Shown here: positions 53,077-64,000 of the stretch, piece after piece
How positions within the stretch are numbered: position 1 is the stretch's first letter
Layout: every line of letters begins with the position of its first letter
From: Rhynchonema sp. JSB1_4
Taxonomy: Eukaryota > Nematoda > Chromadorea > Monhysterida > Xyalidae
Direction: 5' to 3'
Assembly (NCBI GenBank): GCA_030248065.1
Contig: JASAMV010004520.1
Span: forward strand, 30,090 to 94,089
DNA: 64,000 nucleotides
Notes under the pieces: model-generated
Database searches by the model: none
What the model saw: only the letters and a program-made list of their open reading frames with translations
What the model was told of the DNA's origin: nothing
Position numbers and translations under genes: made by a program

Positions 53077-56000
53077 CTGCACAACGGAACGCTTGTAAGG
53101 GAACGGACTATGTGCGAAACTGTTTTGCTTATGCTTTTGGAGGGAGTGGGTTGGTGCCATACATAAGCGTTAAGACGGTTCAAAAATCGCAGGAGCTGGG
53201 CCATCGTGACTTCCGTTAACAGAGTACTGTTTAGTTGTGGTATAAACTTGGACCAATGTTTACAACAGGCTGTACTGTATATCAGTAATTTTTTTTGCCA
53301 CTGTGATTACTTGAACAGCTTTTTTGGCAGGTCCAGTTGATATGTTTATGACGAGTAATAACTGTAGTAGCTTTGGTGCAGTGCATTGTATCTTGGGTGT
53401 TTTGTTGCGACTTATGTATTGTATTTTTACTTAATCAGACACAACTAGTCGGATGAAGTCTCTTGAAATACAGTAAGTTGTAAGGTGGCTAGCATGCACA
53501 AAGCAATCAAACGTCAGGTCTGCATGGAATATGTATAGTACAAGCAGGCAAATGCACCAAGTCAAATTTCAAACAGAGTTTAGGGCAGGGTTGGAAAAAA
53601 AAATTTTTTTTAAACAAGTTTTTAAAAAAAAAATTTTTTTAAAAAAAAAATTTTTTTTTAAAAAGTCTGAGATTCGGGGAAATTTTACCAAATTTGCCTA
53701 AAAAACGCGCAAAATCGCGAAAAAATGCAACTTTAATTGACAAGTCACTTTTGTGACTTGGTTTGCATCACTTATCAACGGTGTTTACGTCATTTCGGTA
53801 CGATCCAACAGTCTGTGCTTGATATGGACCGATGATTGCTGCTCTGTGGTATCGGACACAACAGTTTGTGGCCGAATAAGCAAGATTCACTCATAAACCA
53901 CACAGAATTGAGAATATAAGCTGCAGAAATACTTGTCGGGCAGCTGAATCAGTCGTATATGACCGACCTGATGGGGTATGACATCGAAGTACCATGTAGG
54001 CACATGCATACTGTGTCCCATGTATCAAGGGAAGGTATAATAACATCATTTGGGGTATCTTAGGTACCAAATACATGCCCCAAAGGTGAGTTTGTGAAGA
54101 AAATTTTTCGACCCTTTAGAAAAAATGACAAAAAATAACCCCCAAAAAGGCCATTTTTGGACGTTTTAGAACATTTTGTTCCCCCGAAAATTTTTAAAAA
54201 AAAAATTTTTCAAAAACCTTTTTTTTAAAAAAAAAAAATTTTTAAAAAAAAAAATTTTTTTTTTGCCCAACCCTGGTTTAGGGCATGTCTTGCGTTATTT
54301 ACGAAAGCAACGAGTAGAGTAACCAACTGCCACAACACTTGGAAGTCAAAGACAATTGGGCAGTTTAAAAACATATGACAGGTGTATGACAATAAATATA
54401 CAGCCGGTTAATGTGAATAACAAGTGGCAATTTGAACGAGATGTACAATTTTGTATGTGACTCTCGTGACCGTAACATGTTAATACCAGAGTGCTTGAGT
54501 CATGTACATTTTATGAGCATTTTCTACATTCTTCACACAGCTTTTCATTGTTTAATATCACTGATGATCTCACAATTTTTGGCACGTCACCGGCACAACA
54601 CCTTTATCGCCCCTTTTGACGGTGCCAAATTGGTTATGGCTGGCGTTATCGGTCCGATAGTAATCCGAATTGAACCCATATCGATTTGCCAACAAAATGT
54701 TGAGTGTTGATTGATCGAATCGATGACATTTGGCGTATCGACCCCAGCGATCATCGGCAAAATCACAACGCAGTTCGGAACAAGGCGGATCCATGCAGCC
54801 GTCTTGCAGCGCGCACAATGCTAACCTGCAACAACATTGGTAAGTGAATTGACTACCAAACTGTTTTGCTTTCTAGCTTTCGACCAATCGAAGTATACAG
54901 TAGCTTAACACCATATGCGCGCCAGGGCTAACATCGCCAGAGCGAAGGTCATGGTGACTTCCTTCCGTTAACAGAGTAAAGGTTAAAAGGTTATAAGGGC
55001 GGACTTAGGTTGAACACGGAAACCGGAACACGGAAATAATTTACATAGAAGCCAGTTTCATGGATTTCCGTGCACGGAAATATTTCCGTGCCACGGAAAT
55101 ATTTCCGGTTTCCGTGTTCCGTGATTTTTTTATATTCACGGAACACGGAAATATTTCCGTGTCAGTAGTTGCTGTTTGCGTCAACACTCGGGCTTTTGAC
55201 GTCAGCACGCTGGCTTTTGTCATCACCACCGCAAAAACACCGTTTTCGTGCCTGAAGCATTTCCGTGTTCCGTGGCACGGAAATATTTCCGTGTTCCGTT
55301 TTTCTCAAAAATTATCACGGAACACGGAACACGGAAATATTTCCGTGTTCCGGTTTCCGTGTTCAACCTAAGTCCGCCCTAAACTAGGAACAAAATTTAC
55401 CACAGGCTGTACTATAGGCAGTTTTTGCTATTTGTGATGGCTTGAACAGCTTAATTTTCAGTGTTTGCTCAAAACAAAAAGGCTAACCATTTAATCACGT
55501 CCATACTGTCAGGGGACCGTAGAACGAACATAAAGTTGGCGCCGAGCATTACGAGATCTTTCAGTCGTCGCACGTCTGACGGAAGGTATTTGTAGGCTCC
55601 TTAAAATGGGTGGCATACGAATTCAGAGCTAATTAGTTTTATCAATTCCAATATGCCAAGTTGTTGGTTTGAAGGTTCCGTTACCGGGGTTTGTCGCCGA
55701 ATACACGCTGTGCCCAGTGTAATCCACCAGCACAATCGAAGAAAGGTGACCCTTCGTGATCGCTTCGTAAGTGGCTTGAGTTGAATTGCTTAGCCATCTG
55801 ATACTTGAGTCGGTCCACCAGAAGCCGAGCGGGAATTCATTCACCATCAGCTGCAAAAGGAACGATTCCTCTAGTAAAGAACACTACACCAGGTCACCAG
55901 ACATCATGTTATATATAACTGACTATTCCTTCACTCTTTCCCATGCTATCGTGGCTTGGGAAGCTTCAAGCTAGAAACATTATCGTTCAATGAGATATGG

Positions 56001-57236
56001 ACTTGTCAAGTATGAATAGCTGGGCATGAGCCGAAACCAAAGTGGAGGACTTTGGTAAGGACTACTCTGCCATTGCCAACACCAGGCCAAAACCAAAGCA
56101 TCTCAACGCAGGCGTAACTGATAGCCCAAACTTATCTAAGCCTACCACAGGCACAACCCCAGGCATAACGCTGCCTAAGTTTTTGTATCTCCCAAAAACA
56201 GAAAGGGATTGGCTTTGTGAAAGTGTGAAGAAATAAACAACGATTCGCGCTACTGATGCACCCACCGCAATTATAATCGGTTTCCATTTGTACGTGTACA
56301 AGTTTCTCACTGAGGTCGGCCAAAGATTAAAATCGAACGATCGAACTTCGACGTTGCAGAATTGACTCAGTTGCGTGCGATGTTCAGATCTAAGGCCGAG
56401 ATCATAGACAATAATACGACTGTTGGGGAACATCTGTTGTGCACTGCTGATGCCCGCCAACATCTCGTCGACGTGACTCTCGTCAGCACCTGAGAACAAT
56501 TTATTGCACATTATGTGATTTCAATCAATAAAAACGAGATGAATTCCGATGTTGCCTAAAAAATTGCAAACTACTCTCAAAGTTTAAATGAATGTGGTGC
56601 CTGACCAACCAGTCACAATTGGTGGGTTCATCTGCACATGTCTGGCATCGTTGTTGTTGTCCACCGATTGAAACAACGCCAATTTGCGTGCGTATGGCGA
56701 GAGCACAAGGCAGTTGAACGGACGCCCTCGTGTTGTTGAGTTGTACGTGTAGCAGTAGTTGTGCCTCACGCCTGTGACGTGGTCAACACACACACAAGCG
56801 GCATCGCTCGTGTTGAATGTGACGCCTAAGTTTAAGGAACTTGGAGACAAATGTTTTCAACGGGTGATATTTTCGAAACGATGTAAAGGTCAGTTGGGTG
56901 TAAAGGTCGGTGGAAAGCTCGGTAGACAGCTCAGTGTGATAGACCTCGGTGTAAACTTGAAACATTCCACGTTAATAACAGGCAATGTTTCGACCGAACT
57001 TTACACCGACCTTTACGTCCAACTGACCTCTACACTGTTTCGAAAATTCCACCCAACGTTCGGTTTTTTGATACCGAAACAAACGTACCTGCATCGAAAT
57101 CAGAATCGCAATCGCTGTCCAACATGCGTGTTGTTGAAAAAGGGGAATTGACAGCCAAAAAGTACGTCAATACAAGCAGTCCAAGGAGACCCAGAAGGAT
57201 TCTGGGCTGCAACTTTAGATTGATTCTGCCTGACAT
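52827..57236 (-). CDS. DUF1647 type II membrane protein, alternative last exons
   Basis: Coding order: 57236-57089, 56825-56610, 56489-56266, 55850-55685, 55599-55488, then 54825-54570 (373 residues) or 53076-52827 (371 residues); all in phase. A cytosolic N-terminus MSGRINLKLQPR is followed by a signal anchor (ILLGLLGLLVLTYFLAV). The DUF1647 region follows: PPIVTGADESHVDEML, NSRIIVYDLGL, VEVRSFDFN, YKWKPIIIA, EFPLGFWWTDSSIRW, AYKYLPSD, and in the last exon CHRFDQSTLNILLANRY. The fold resembles nucleotide-sugar transferases, so a Golgi role is likely but unproven. Both last exons have their own acceptor and stop. A hAT-like element separates them. The gene lies in the left arm of a large inverted duplication. 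Confidence 0.88.
53586..54275. mobile_element. hAT-like non-autonomous element, CAGGGTTG family, copy B
   Basis: Ends CAGGGTTGG and CCAACCCTG; exact 8-bp target duplication GTTTAGGG at 53578-53585 and 54276-54283. The interior is nearly identical to copy A. It lies between the two alternative last exons of the DUF1647 gene. Confidence 0.88.
54995..55379. mobile_element. Harbinger-like MITE of CGTGTTCCGTG units
   Basis: Ends GGGCGGACTTAGGTTGAACA and its complement. TAA lies on both sides (54992-54994, 55380-55382), as in PIF/Harbinger elements. The body is mostly ACGGAAATATTTCCGT palindromes. Mirrored at 61737-62127. Confidence 0.75.
56858..57058. mobile_element. foldback MITE, CGAAACGGTGTAAAGG family, copy 2
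   Basis: Same arms as 23048-23270, with AACGGGTGATATTTTCGAAA at the left and TCCACCCAACG at the right. It occupies most of intron 1 of the DUF1647 gene. Confidence 0.75.
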
Positions 57237-57659
57237 GGTTCTCACTGTGAAGAATTGCGTCCGAATTGGCTGGTTTGAGAATACCATTGGAAGTTAGGCG
57301 CAGTGCCCAATCTTGCACCGACCGTTTTGCGATGGGCTGCCGGGCTCGTCCCATGGGATGGAAATTTTACGTCTACAAAGATCTAGTTTGCTAAATGCTG
57401 CACGAAGTTAATCGAATGAATCAGTTTATTGTTACTCTGTACATCTACATAGCTCCCAAACACGAGACGAGCGTACTGGTGATATGAAGTGTGATGTACA
57501 TAAGTACATGTATACCCACAACCACATTCCCCATATTATGGCACACACTATCAGACGTGTACATGTGCGATAAAATGGCTTGTGCCTATATGTATGGTAT
57601 GTATGTGTATGTCATCATGATGTGTACCTAGCTGCGCGTTTGTTCTTTTTGCAACACAG

Positions 57660-57925
57660 TGCTGAGTGACTAATATGACAGTGGTCAACTCAAGTTACTC
57701 AAAACACTTCGTCAACTCCAGGGTAAACTTTTATAACTTTTATAAAAAAATTAAAAAAAGTTCGTCACTTTTTCGGTTTTTAAAAATTAGAAAAGTAATA
57801 ACGGGGAGCGCATGTACATTCCAAAATCCTTTGTGAACAAAAAATGGCTTTCTTCGACTGGGGCTCGAACCCAGGTCCTCCGCCTAACCGGGGCATTGCT
57901 CTACCACCTGAGCTATCGAAGTGCC
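57660..57925 (-). mobile_element. tRNA-derived SINE with extended tail
   Basis: The minus strand reads the same tRNA-like head as 45334-45484 (TAGCTCAGGTGGTAGAGC, GGTTCGAGCCC), then TTTTGGAATGTACATGCGCT and an AT-rich tail through 57660. The anticodon loop again has C at position 33. The mirror copy is at 59272-59560. Confidence 0.75.
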
Positions 57926-58025
57926 TGCCCTTGGACGCAAAGTTTTTGGTCATATACATACGCAATTGTGATTGCCGTTTCTGCTGTGATGCACAGACCC
58001 ACAAGGTCTGTGTGTGTGCGCACAG

Positions 58026-59199
58026 CCACAAACTGCACAACAATAGAAAAGTAAGTTCACTTTTTTACTATTTCACAACTTTTTTTTATTATTTTCCCCC
58101 TTTTTTTGCTGTGAAATGCATGTTTTTATGCATGTTTTTGCTTGTTGTTTGTCAAAAATCGCCTGCGGCGCTTGTATTTCGCATCGGTTCAACGTCATTA
58201 CAACGTTAGACAGTCCGTGGGTCTACTAACCTACCTAAGCAGCCGTCATTATGTGCGCATTCAGTTCTTCCAGCAAGTCAAACCTGCTTGAAGTCTAAAA
58301 TTATCGTCCCAAAACTGCGGGTTATGCTGCTGTTTTCACGTAACTTTGCTTAAAAAAATGTGATAAAATCATTTACCTTTCCCGTGACACGCCATCACTT
58401 TTTATACTACAATCTACGTACAATGTCGGTACATATGGTGGACAGACTATCCCCAACGCAAATTGCCACGTTATCTGGCTCATCGTAAAAAAATCTCACC
58501 TCGCTACTGCCCGTTTGTGAACACAACTGGTCGGTGTCAACTATTCCTATATTCCCAAGTACAATCAAATATACTTCCAAAAAATTTCGACAATTTTTCA
58601 CATTGAGAACCGAAATTTTAGTGGTCCGGAATAAAAAAAAGTAAATCTTAAAAAATTTTGCTTAAATTCAAAAAAGTTAAAATACATAAGTTCGATAATA
58701 AAAAAAGTTTTTAATACAACCCTGGTCAACTCACAGCAGCGACGAGTGAGGGCTAGAAATAATATTTACATAGCATTCGAGAGGATGAGTTAGCGATTTT
58801 AACAATAAAATTACCCAACACATAAAAACTATAAAACTAAATTAACTAATAAGCAAAAAAAATTACTATTCCACCACTAAATCTTCTCAATGTGAAAAAT
58901 GTAAGCATTACAAAATTCATATCACAAACATAGCATTACAATAATAACTCAAGCTATCTATAGCCATATACCCAACAACGATATATAAAAAGATCTTCAC
59001 GAAATAAAATATAGCATAGCAATACAAATTCCATAAACGAGATAACTCCAACATACCAAAAATTCCCAAATCCCAGATAAATAATAAACCCACACTTATA
59101 ACTATAATACAACAAGCAAAACAAGCCCCATACAAACAACAAGCTACATAAAAAACACATTCACAGCAAAAAAAAATAATAAAAAAAATAAATAACCTC
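58026..59199. other. spacer between the inverted arms
   Basis: AT-rich sequence without a gene. Its right half (about 58800-59199) is strikingly low in G on the plus strand and contains short poly-A runs, unlike the rest of the window. If the duplication is real this is the loop; if it is an artefact this is the turn of the read. Confidence 0.5.
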
Positions 59200-59271
59200 T
59201 ATTGCAACGCAGCACACACAGACCTCTCTACAGCAGAAAAGCCATATGACCAAAAACTTTGCGTCCAAAGG

Positions 59272-59560
59272 CAGGCGCTTCGATAGCTCAGGTGAAAGAG
59301 CGATGCCCCGGTTGGGCGGAGGACCTGGGTTCGCAGCCCAGTCAAAGAAAAAGCCATTTTGTTTTTTCGGCAAAGGATTTTGGAATGTATCTCATGCGCT
59401 TTCCTTTCTTCGTGACTTTCTAATTTTTAAAAACTCAAAAAAGTGACAAACTTTTTTTTACAATTTTTTTAAATAAAAGTTACAAAACTTTACCCTGGAG
59501 TTGACGAAGTGTTTTGAGTATTTTGAGATTGACCAGTGTCATCCTAGTCACTCAGCACTG
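59272..59560 (+). mobile_element. tRNA-derived SINE, mirrored copy
   Basis: Reads TAGCTCAGGTGAAAGAGC, GGTTCGCAGCCC and AAAGGATTTTGGAATGTA, then the same AT-rich tail as 57660-57925, with extra changes. Confidence 0.7.
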
Positions 59561-59979
59561 TGTAAACAAAGAACAAACCCCCCCCCCGGAAGACATCACA
59601 TGATGACATACACATACATACCATACATATAGGCACAAGCCATTTTATGGCGCACATGGGGGCGTCCTGATATTTTATCACATAAATGCAAATGTGGCTG
59701 TGAGTATACATGTACTTATGTACATCACACTTCGTGGTCAAAGGTACGAATGTATCGTGTTTGGGAGCTACGTTGTTGAAGGAGGTAGAGCAATCAATTG
59801 ATTCATTCGATTAACTTCGTGCAGCATTTAGCAAACTGAGATACTTGTAGACGTCAGAAAATTTCCATCCCCCATGGGACGAGCCCGCACCCAACAATTC
59901 GGTGCAAGATTGGGCACTCACCTTGAGCTTCGAGACGGTATTCTCAAACCAGCCAATTCGGACGCAATTTCTTGGCGAA

Positions 59980-62572
59980 TTGTCAGGCAGATCTAAAGTT
60001 GCAGCCCCAGAATCCTTCTGGGTCTCCTCTTGCTATTGACGTACTTTTTTGGCTCTCGTCCCCTTTTTCGACGACACGCCGCTTGACAAGCGATTGCTCA
60101 ATTTCGATGCCAGGTACATCTTTCGGTCTCAAAACCGAACGTTGGGTGGAATTTTTCGAAACAGTGTAGAGGTCAGTTGGACGTAAAAATTCGGTGTGAA
60201 GTTCGAGTCAAACATTGCCTGTTATTAACATCAAATGTTCGAGTTTACACCCGAGGTCTCCTCCACCACTAACTGTCTACGAGCTTCCACCGACCTTTAC
60301 ACCCAACTGACCTTTACATCGTTTCAAAAAATACCACCCGTTGAACACGTTTGTCTCCAGAGTTGCTTAGACTTTAGGCGTAACGGACACCGGAGCGATG
60401 CCGCTTGTGTGTGCCTCGGACCACAGCGGGCGTGAGGCCGCCGACTTACTACACGGTACAACTCGACGAGACACGAGAGCATACATTTGGCTGCCTGCTC
60501 TCGCCGTACGCCTGGCGTTGTTTAGATCGGTGGACAACGATGCCAGAACACGTGCAGATGGAACCCACCAACATAACTGGTGGCTAGGCACCGTTCATTA
60601 AACCGAGGTGGGGATTTTTTAGGCAACATGGGGAAAATTCATCTCGTTTTTTTTATTGATTGAAATGTGATGATGCTGACGAGAGTCACGTGGAGCCTTG
60701 GGGCGGTGCACAACGGATGTTCCCCAACCTATCCTATTGTCTATGATCTGCACCTTTTAATCAAACGTCGCACACAACTGGGTCAACGTGGAAGTTCGAT
60801 CGTTCGATTTTAATCTTGGCCGACCTCCGCAAAAACTGTACACGTACAAATGGAAACCGGATTATTCATCAAATCCCCCATCGTGTAGCGCGAATCATCT
60901 TTTATTTCTTCACACTTTCACAAAGCCATTTCTGTTTTTGGGAATCCGAACTTAGGCAGTTTGCTGGTAACTTCCAGATAAGTTTGGGCTCCTCGGTTAC
61001 GCCTGGGTACTTTGAGCGCCTGGTGTTGGCAATGCAAGTGTGTCCTTACCCAAAGTCCTCCCCACTTTGGTTTCGGCTCATGCCTATTCATACTTATCCA
61101 TATCTATTGAACGAGAATAATGTTGCCTAGCTTGAACTCCCCAAGCCACGATAGGTGGGAAGTGGGAGGAATAGTCAGTTATATATATAACATGATGTCT
61201 GGTGACCTGGTGTACTGAGCGTTACTAGAGGGAATCAGTTCCCTTTTGTGCCAGCTGATGGTGAATGAATTCTCCGCTCGGCCTCTGAGTAGGAAGAACT
61301 CGGCCTACCCCGGACTGGCTAAGCAATTCAGACTGCGAGGCCACTTACGAAGCGATCATGAAGGGTCATTTTGCTTCGATTGTGCTGGTGCGATTACACT
61401 AGGCACACCAAAAAGTTGGCGACAAGATTCGTGAGCGGAAACCTTTAAAAACCAACAACTTGGTCTCGTGGATTTCATGCGAAACCAAGTAGGCTCTGAA
61501 TTCCTATGCCCCACCGTTTAAGGACCCTGCGAATACCTTCCGTCAGAGATACAGACCGACTGAAAAGTGCTCGTAATGCTCAGCACCTCTCCTCCCCTGA
61601 CAGTATGGATATAAGTTAAAATGGTTAGCCTTTTTGTTTTGAGCAAACACCTGGAAAATTAAGCTGTTAAAAACCATCACAAAAATGGCAAAAACTGCCT
61701 CCCGCCCCGCCTGTCATAAATTTTGTTCCTAGTTTAGGGCGGACTTAGGTTGAACACGGAAACCGGGAACACGGAAATATTTCCGTGTTCCGTGTTTCGT
61801 GAATAATTTTTGAGAAAAACGGAACGCGGAAAGATATCCGTGCCACGGAACACGGAAATGCTTCAGGCACGAAAACGGTGTTTTTGCGGTGGTGATGACA
61901 AAAGCCAGCGTGCTGACGTCAAAAGCCCGAGTGTTGACGCAAACAGCAACTCCTGTGACACGGAAATATTTCCGTGTTCCGTGAATATAAAAAAATCACG
62001 GAACACGGAAACCGGAAATATTTCCGTGGCACGGAAATATTTCCGTGCACGGAAATCCATGAAACTGGCTTCTATGTGAGATTGTTTCCGTGTTCCGGTT
62101 TCCGTGTTCCCAACCTAAGTCCGCCCTTATAAGCCTTTAACTTCTTACTCTGTTAACGGAAGGAAGTCACCACCCCGCCCAGTCTGGCGGAGATAGCCCT
62201 GGGGCGCATATGGTGTTAAGCTAATACTGTATACTCAGATTGGTCGAAAGTTAGAAAGCAAAACGGTTTTTAGTAGTCAATTCACTTACCAATGTTGTTG
62301 CAGGCTAGCCGTGTGCGCGCTCCCGGGGTCGGCTGCGTGGATCCGCCTATTTCCGAACTGCGTTGTGAGTTTGCCAATGATCTAAAGGGTAAATTGCGCC
62401 AAAATATCTGATAGATTCGATCAATCGACACTCAAGAGCCTGTTGGCAAATGAGAATATGGGTTCAATTCTGCCGCTATCGGACCCGAACCCTAGCGCCA
62501 CCCGTAACCAATTTGGCACCGGCGAAAAGGGGCGGGAAAGTAAAAATACCGGTGACGTGCCAAAAATTGTGA
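59980..62572 (+). pseudogene. mirror copy of DUF1647 gene, broken
   Basis: Counterparts of all six exons occur in order: about 59980-60113, 60378-60579, 60673-60880, 61255-61437, 61523-61623 and 62304-62572. The start codon is lost (GAATTGTCAGG in place of ATGTCAGG), and frames break within every exon through small indels. The distal alternative last exon would lie beyond the right edge. It is either a pseudogene of an inverted duplicate or an error-rich sequence copy of the gene at 52827-57236. Confidence 0.75.
61737..62127. mobile_element. Harbinger-like MITE, mirrored copy
   Basis: Same GGGCGGACTTAGGTTGAACA ends and ACGGAAATATTTCCGT body as 54995-55379, in the right arm, with scattered indels. 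Confidence 0.7.
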
Positions 62573-62855
62573 GATCATCAGTGATATTAAAACAATGAAA
62601 AGCTGTGTGAAGAATGTAGCAAATGCTCATAAAATGTACATGACCTAACATGTTACGGTCACGAGAAATTCACATACAAAATTGTACATCTCGGTTCAAA
62701 TTGCCGCTTGTTATTTCACGATTAACCGGCTGTATATTTATTGTCATACACCTGTCATATGTTTAAACTGCCCAATTGTTTGACTTGCCAATGCTCCTGG
62801 CGGTTGGTTACTCTACTCGTTGCTTTCATTAAATAACGCAATTTCTGCCCTAAAC

Positions 62856-63562
62856 CAGGGGTTGGGCAAAAAAAAAATTTTTTTTTAAAAAAAGAGTTTT
62901 TTTTGAAAAAAAGTTTTTTTAAAAAAAATTTTTTTTTAAAATTTTTCAGGGGAACAAAATGTTCTAAACGTCCAAAAATGGCCTTTTTGAGGTTATTTTT
63001 TGTCATTTTTTGTTCAGAGGGTCGAAAAATTTTTTTCACAAAAAACTCACCTTTGGGGCACCTATTTGGTGCCTAAGATACCCAAATGATGTTATCTGCA
63101 TACATATGCATGGAACACATTATGCATGTGCCCTACATGGGCTGCTGGATGTGCTCACCATCAGGTCGGTCCGTCTACAACTGGGTCCAGCTGACCGACA
63201 AGTATTCTGCAGCTTCTGTATTCTTCCAATTCTGTGTGGTTTTCGAGCCAATATGCTTATTCTGCCACAAATTTTTGTTGTGCCGAAACCACAGAGCAGC
63301 CATCAGTCGGTCCATATCAAGCGCTAAGCTTGTCGAATGGGCACCGAATGACATAAAAACACTTGATAAGTGATGCAAACTGTAGAATCACAAAAGTGAC
63401 TTGTCAATTAAATTTGCATTTTTCACAATTTTACGCGTTTTTTTAGGCAAATTTAATTAAGTCACCGAATCTCCAGACTTTTTAAAAAAAAAATTTTTTT
63501 TTAAAAAAAAAAATTTTTTTATAAAAACTGGTTTGAAAAAAAATTTTTTTTTCCAACCCCTG
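62856..63562. mobile_element. hAT-like element, CAGGGTTG family, mirrored copy C
   Basis: Reverse-complement counterpart of 53586-54275, with ends altered to CAGGGGTTGG and CCAACCCCTG. The left flank CCCTAAAC is the complement of the target duplication of copy B, but the right flank is degraded. Confidence 0.75.
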
Positions 63563-64000
63563 CCTACATATTCTGTTTGAAATTTGACTTGGTGCATTTC
63601 CCCCTGCTTGTATACATATTCCGCCCAGACCTGACGTTTGGATTGTTTTGTGCCCACAGCCTGGCACTACAACTTACTGTATTTTGGAGACTTGGTGCGT
63701 TGTGTAGGATTAAGTAAAAATACAATACATAAGTCGCAACAAAAAACACCCAAGATACAATGCACTGCACCCAACTTCTACAGTTATTACTCGTCATAAA
63801 CATATCAACTGGACCTGCCAAAAAAAGCTGTTGGTAATCACGTGGCAAAAAAAAATTACTAACAGTACAGCCTGTTTGTTTGGTTTGGTCCAACGTCTCC
63901 ACAACTAAACATACTATTGTAACAATAACTATGCGATTTTTGAACCGTCTTAACACTTATGTAACCCCACTCCCTCCAAAAGCATAGGGCAAAACATTTT

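Larger units (their letters stand above)
53118..58025. repeat. left arm of large inverted duplication
   Basis: Marker blocks in this arm recur in reverse order and orientation at 59200-64000: the GGAGGGAGTGGGTTGG segment, the hAT-like element, the last DUF1647 exon, the Harbinger-like element, exons 5 to 1, the CGAAACGG MITE, the SINE and the GACGCAAAGTTTTTGGTCATAT segment. This arm has clean genes and exact target duplications, so it is the reliable copy. Confidence 0.85.
59200..64000. repeat. right arm of large inverted duplication, degraded
   Basis: Reverse-complement counterpart of 53118-58025. Block order is fully preserved to the window edge (63990 corresponds to about 53120), but small insertions, deletions and clustered substitutions occur throughout, in exons, MITEs and spacers alike. 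The uniform indel noise resembles uncorrected long-read sequence. The arm may continue beyond the window. Confidence 0.85.

Noticed and set aside
54995..55379. ORFs with repeated HGNISV or ARKYFRAT peptides
   Set aside because: They are translations of the palindromic ACGGAAATATTTCCGT units of a MITE.

Overview
The window looks like nuclear DNA of a nematode. Genes are split into short exons with TTTCAG-type acceptors. Degenerate arrays of the nematode telomere unit TTAGGC sit inside introns. A nematode-type BEL/Pao element and a DUF1647 gene are present. I do not try to name the species. Genes were assembled by hand from reading-frame, splice-site and codon-phase agreement; every exon junction given below closes in phase.

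Layout. 1-1825: an internally deleted BEL/Pao LTR element on the minus strand, with both LTRs and a 5-bp target duplication. 2366-2946 (+): a broken secreted PLAT-domain gene. 3611-11585 (+): VTA1/LIP5 in five exons. Its 5-kb second intron is a chain of foldback MITEs, several joined through shared TA targets. 12060-22006 (+): RALBP1 (RhoGAP plus coiled coils) in 13 exons. Its last intron holds a complete 1.4-kb mini LTR element on the opposite strand, with one lysine/glutamate-rich ORF. 25135-34090 (-): a single-pass leucine-rich-repeat membrane protein in 8 exons. 34091-42999: about 9 kb with no gene that I recognise. 43000-49347 (-): a secreted inter-alpha-trypsin-inhibitor heavy-chain-like protein (VIT + VWA) in up to 20 exons, with a second VWA-like domain at its C-terminus. 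49782-51438: a 1.66-kb foldback element. 52827-57236 (-): a DUF1647 type II membrane protein with two tandem alternative last exons.

From about 53.1 kb to the right edge the sequence is one large inverted duplication. Left arm about 53118-58025, spacer about 1.2 kb, right arm about 59200-64000. The right arm carries an indel-riddled mirror copy of the DUF1647 gene and of every repeat in the left arm. This may be an assembly or long-read artefact rather than a second gene, and it should be checked before the right arm is used.

Repeats make up much of the non-coding DNA. They include at least three hAT-like non-autonomous families, with exact 8-bp target duplications for most of the tested copies. 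There are also TA-flanked foldback MITEs, a pogo-like MITE, a TAA-flanked Harbinger-like MITE, a tRNA-derived SINE with a 13-bp target duplication, minisatellites and interstitial telomere-like DNA. The genes have no obvious common pathway: VTA1 (ESCRT/Vps4 cofactor) and RALBP1 (Ral/Rho and endocytosis) both concern membrane traffic, while the minus-strand genes encode secreted or membrane glycoproteins.
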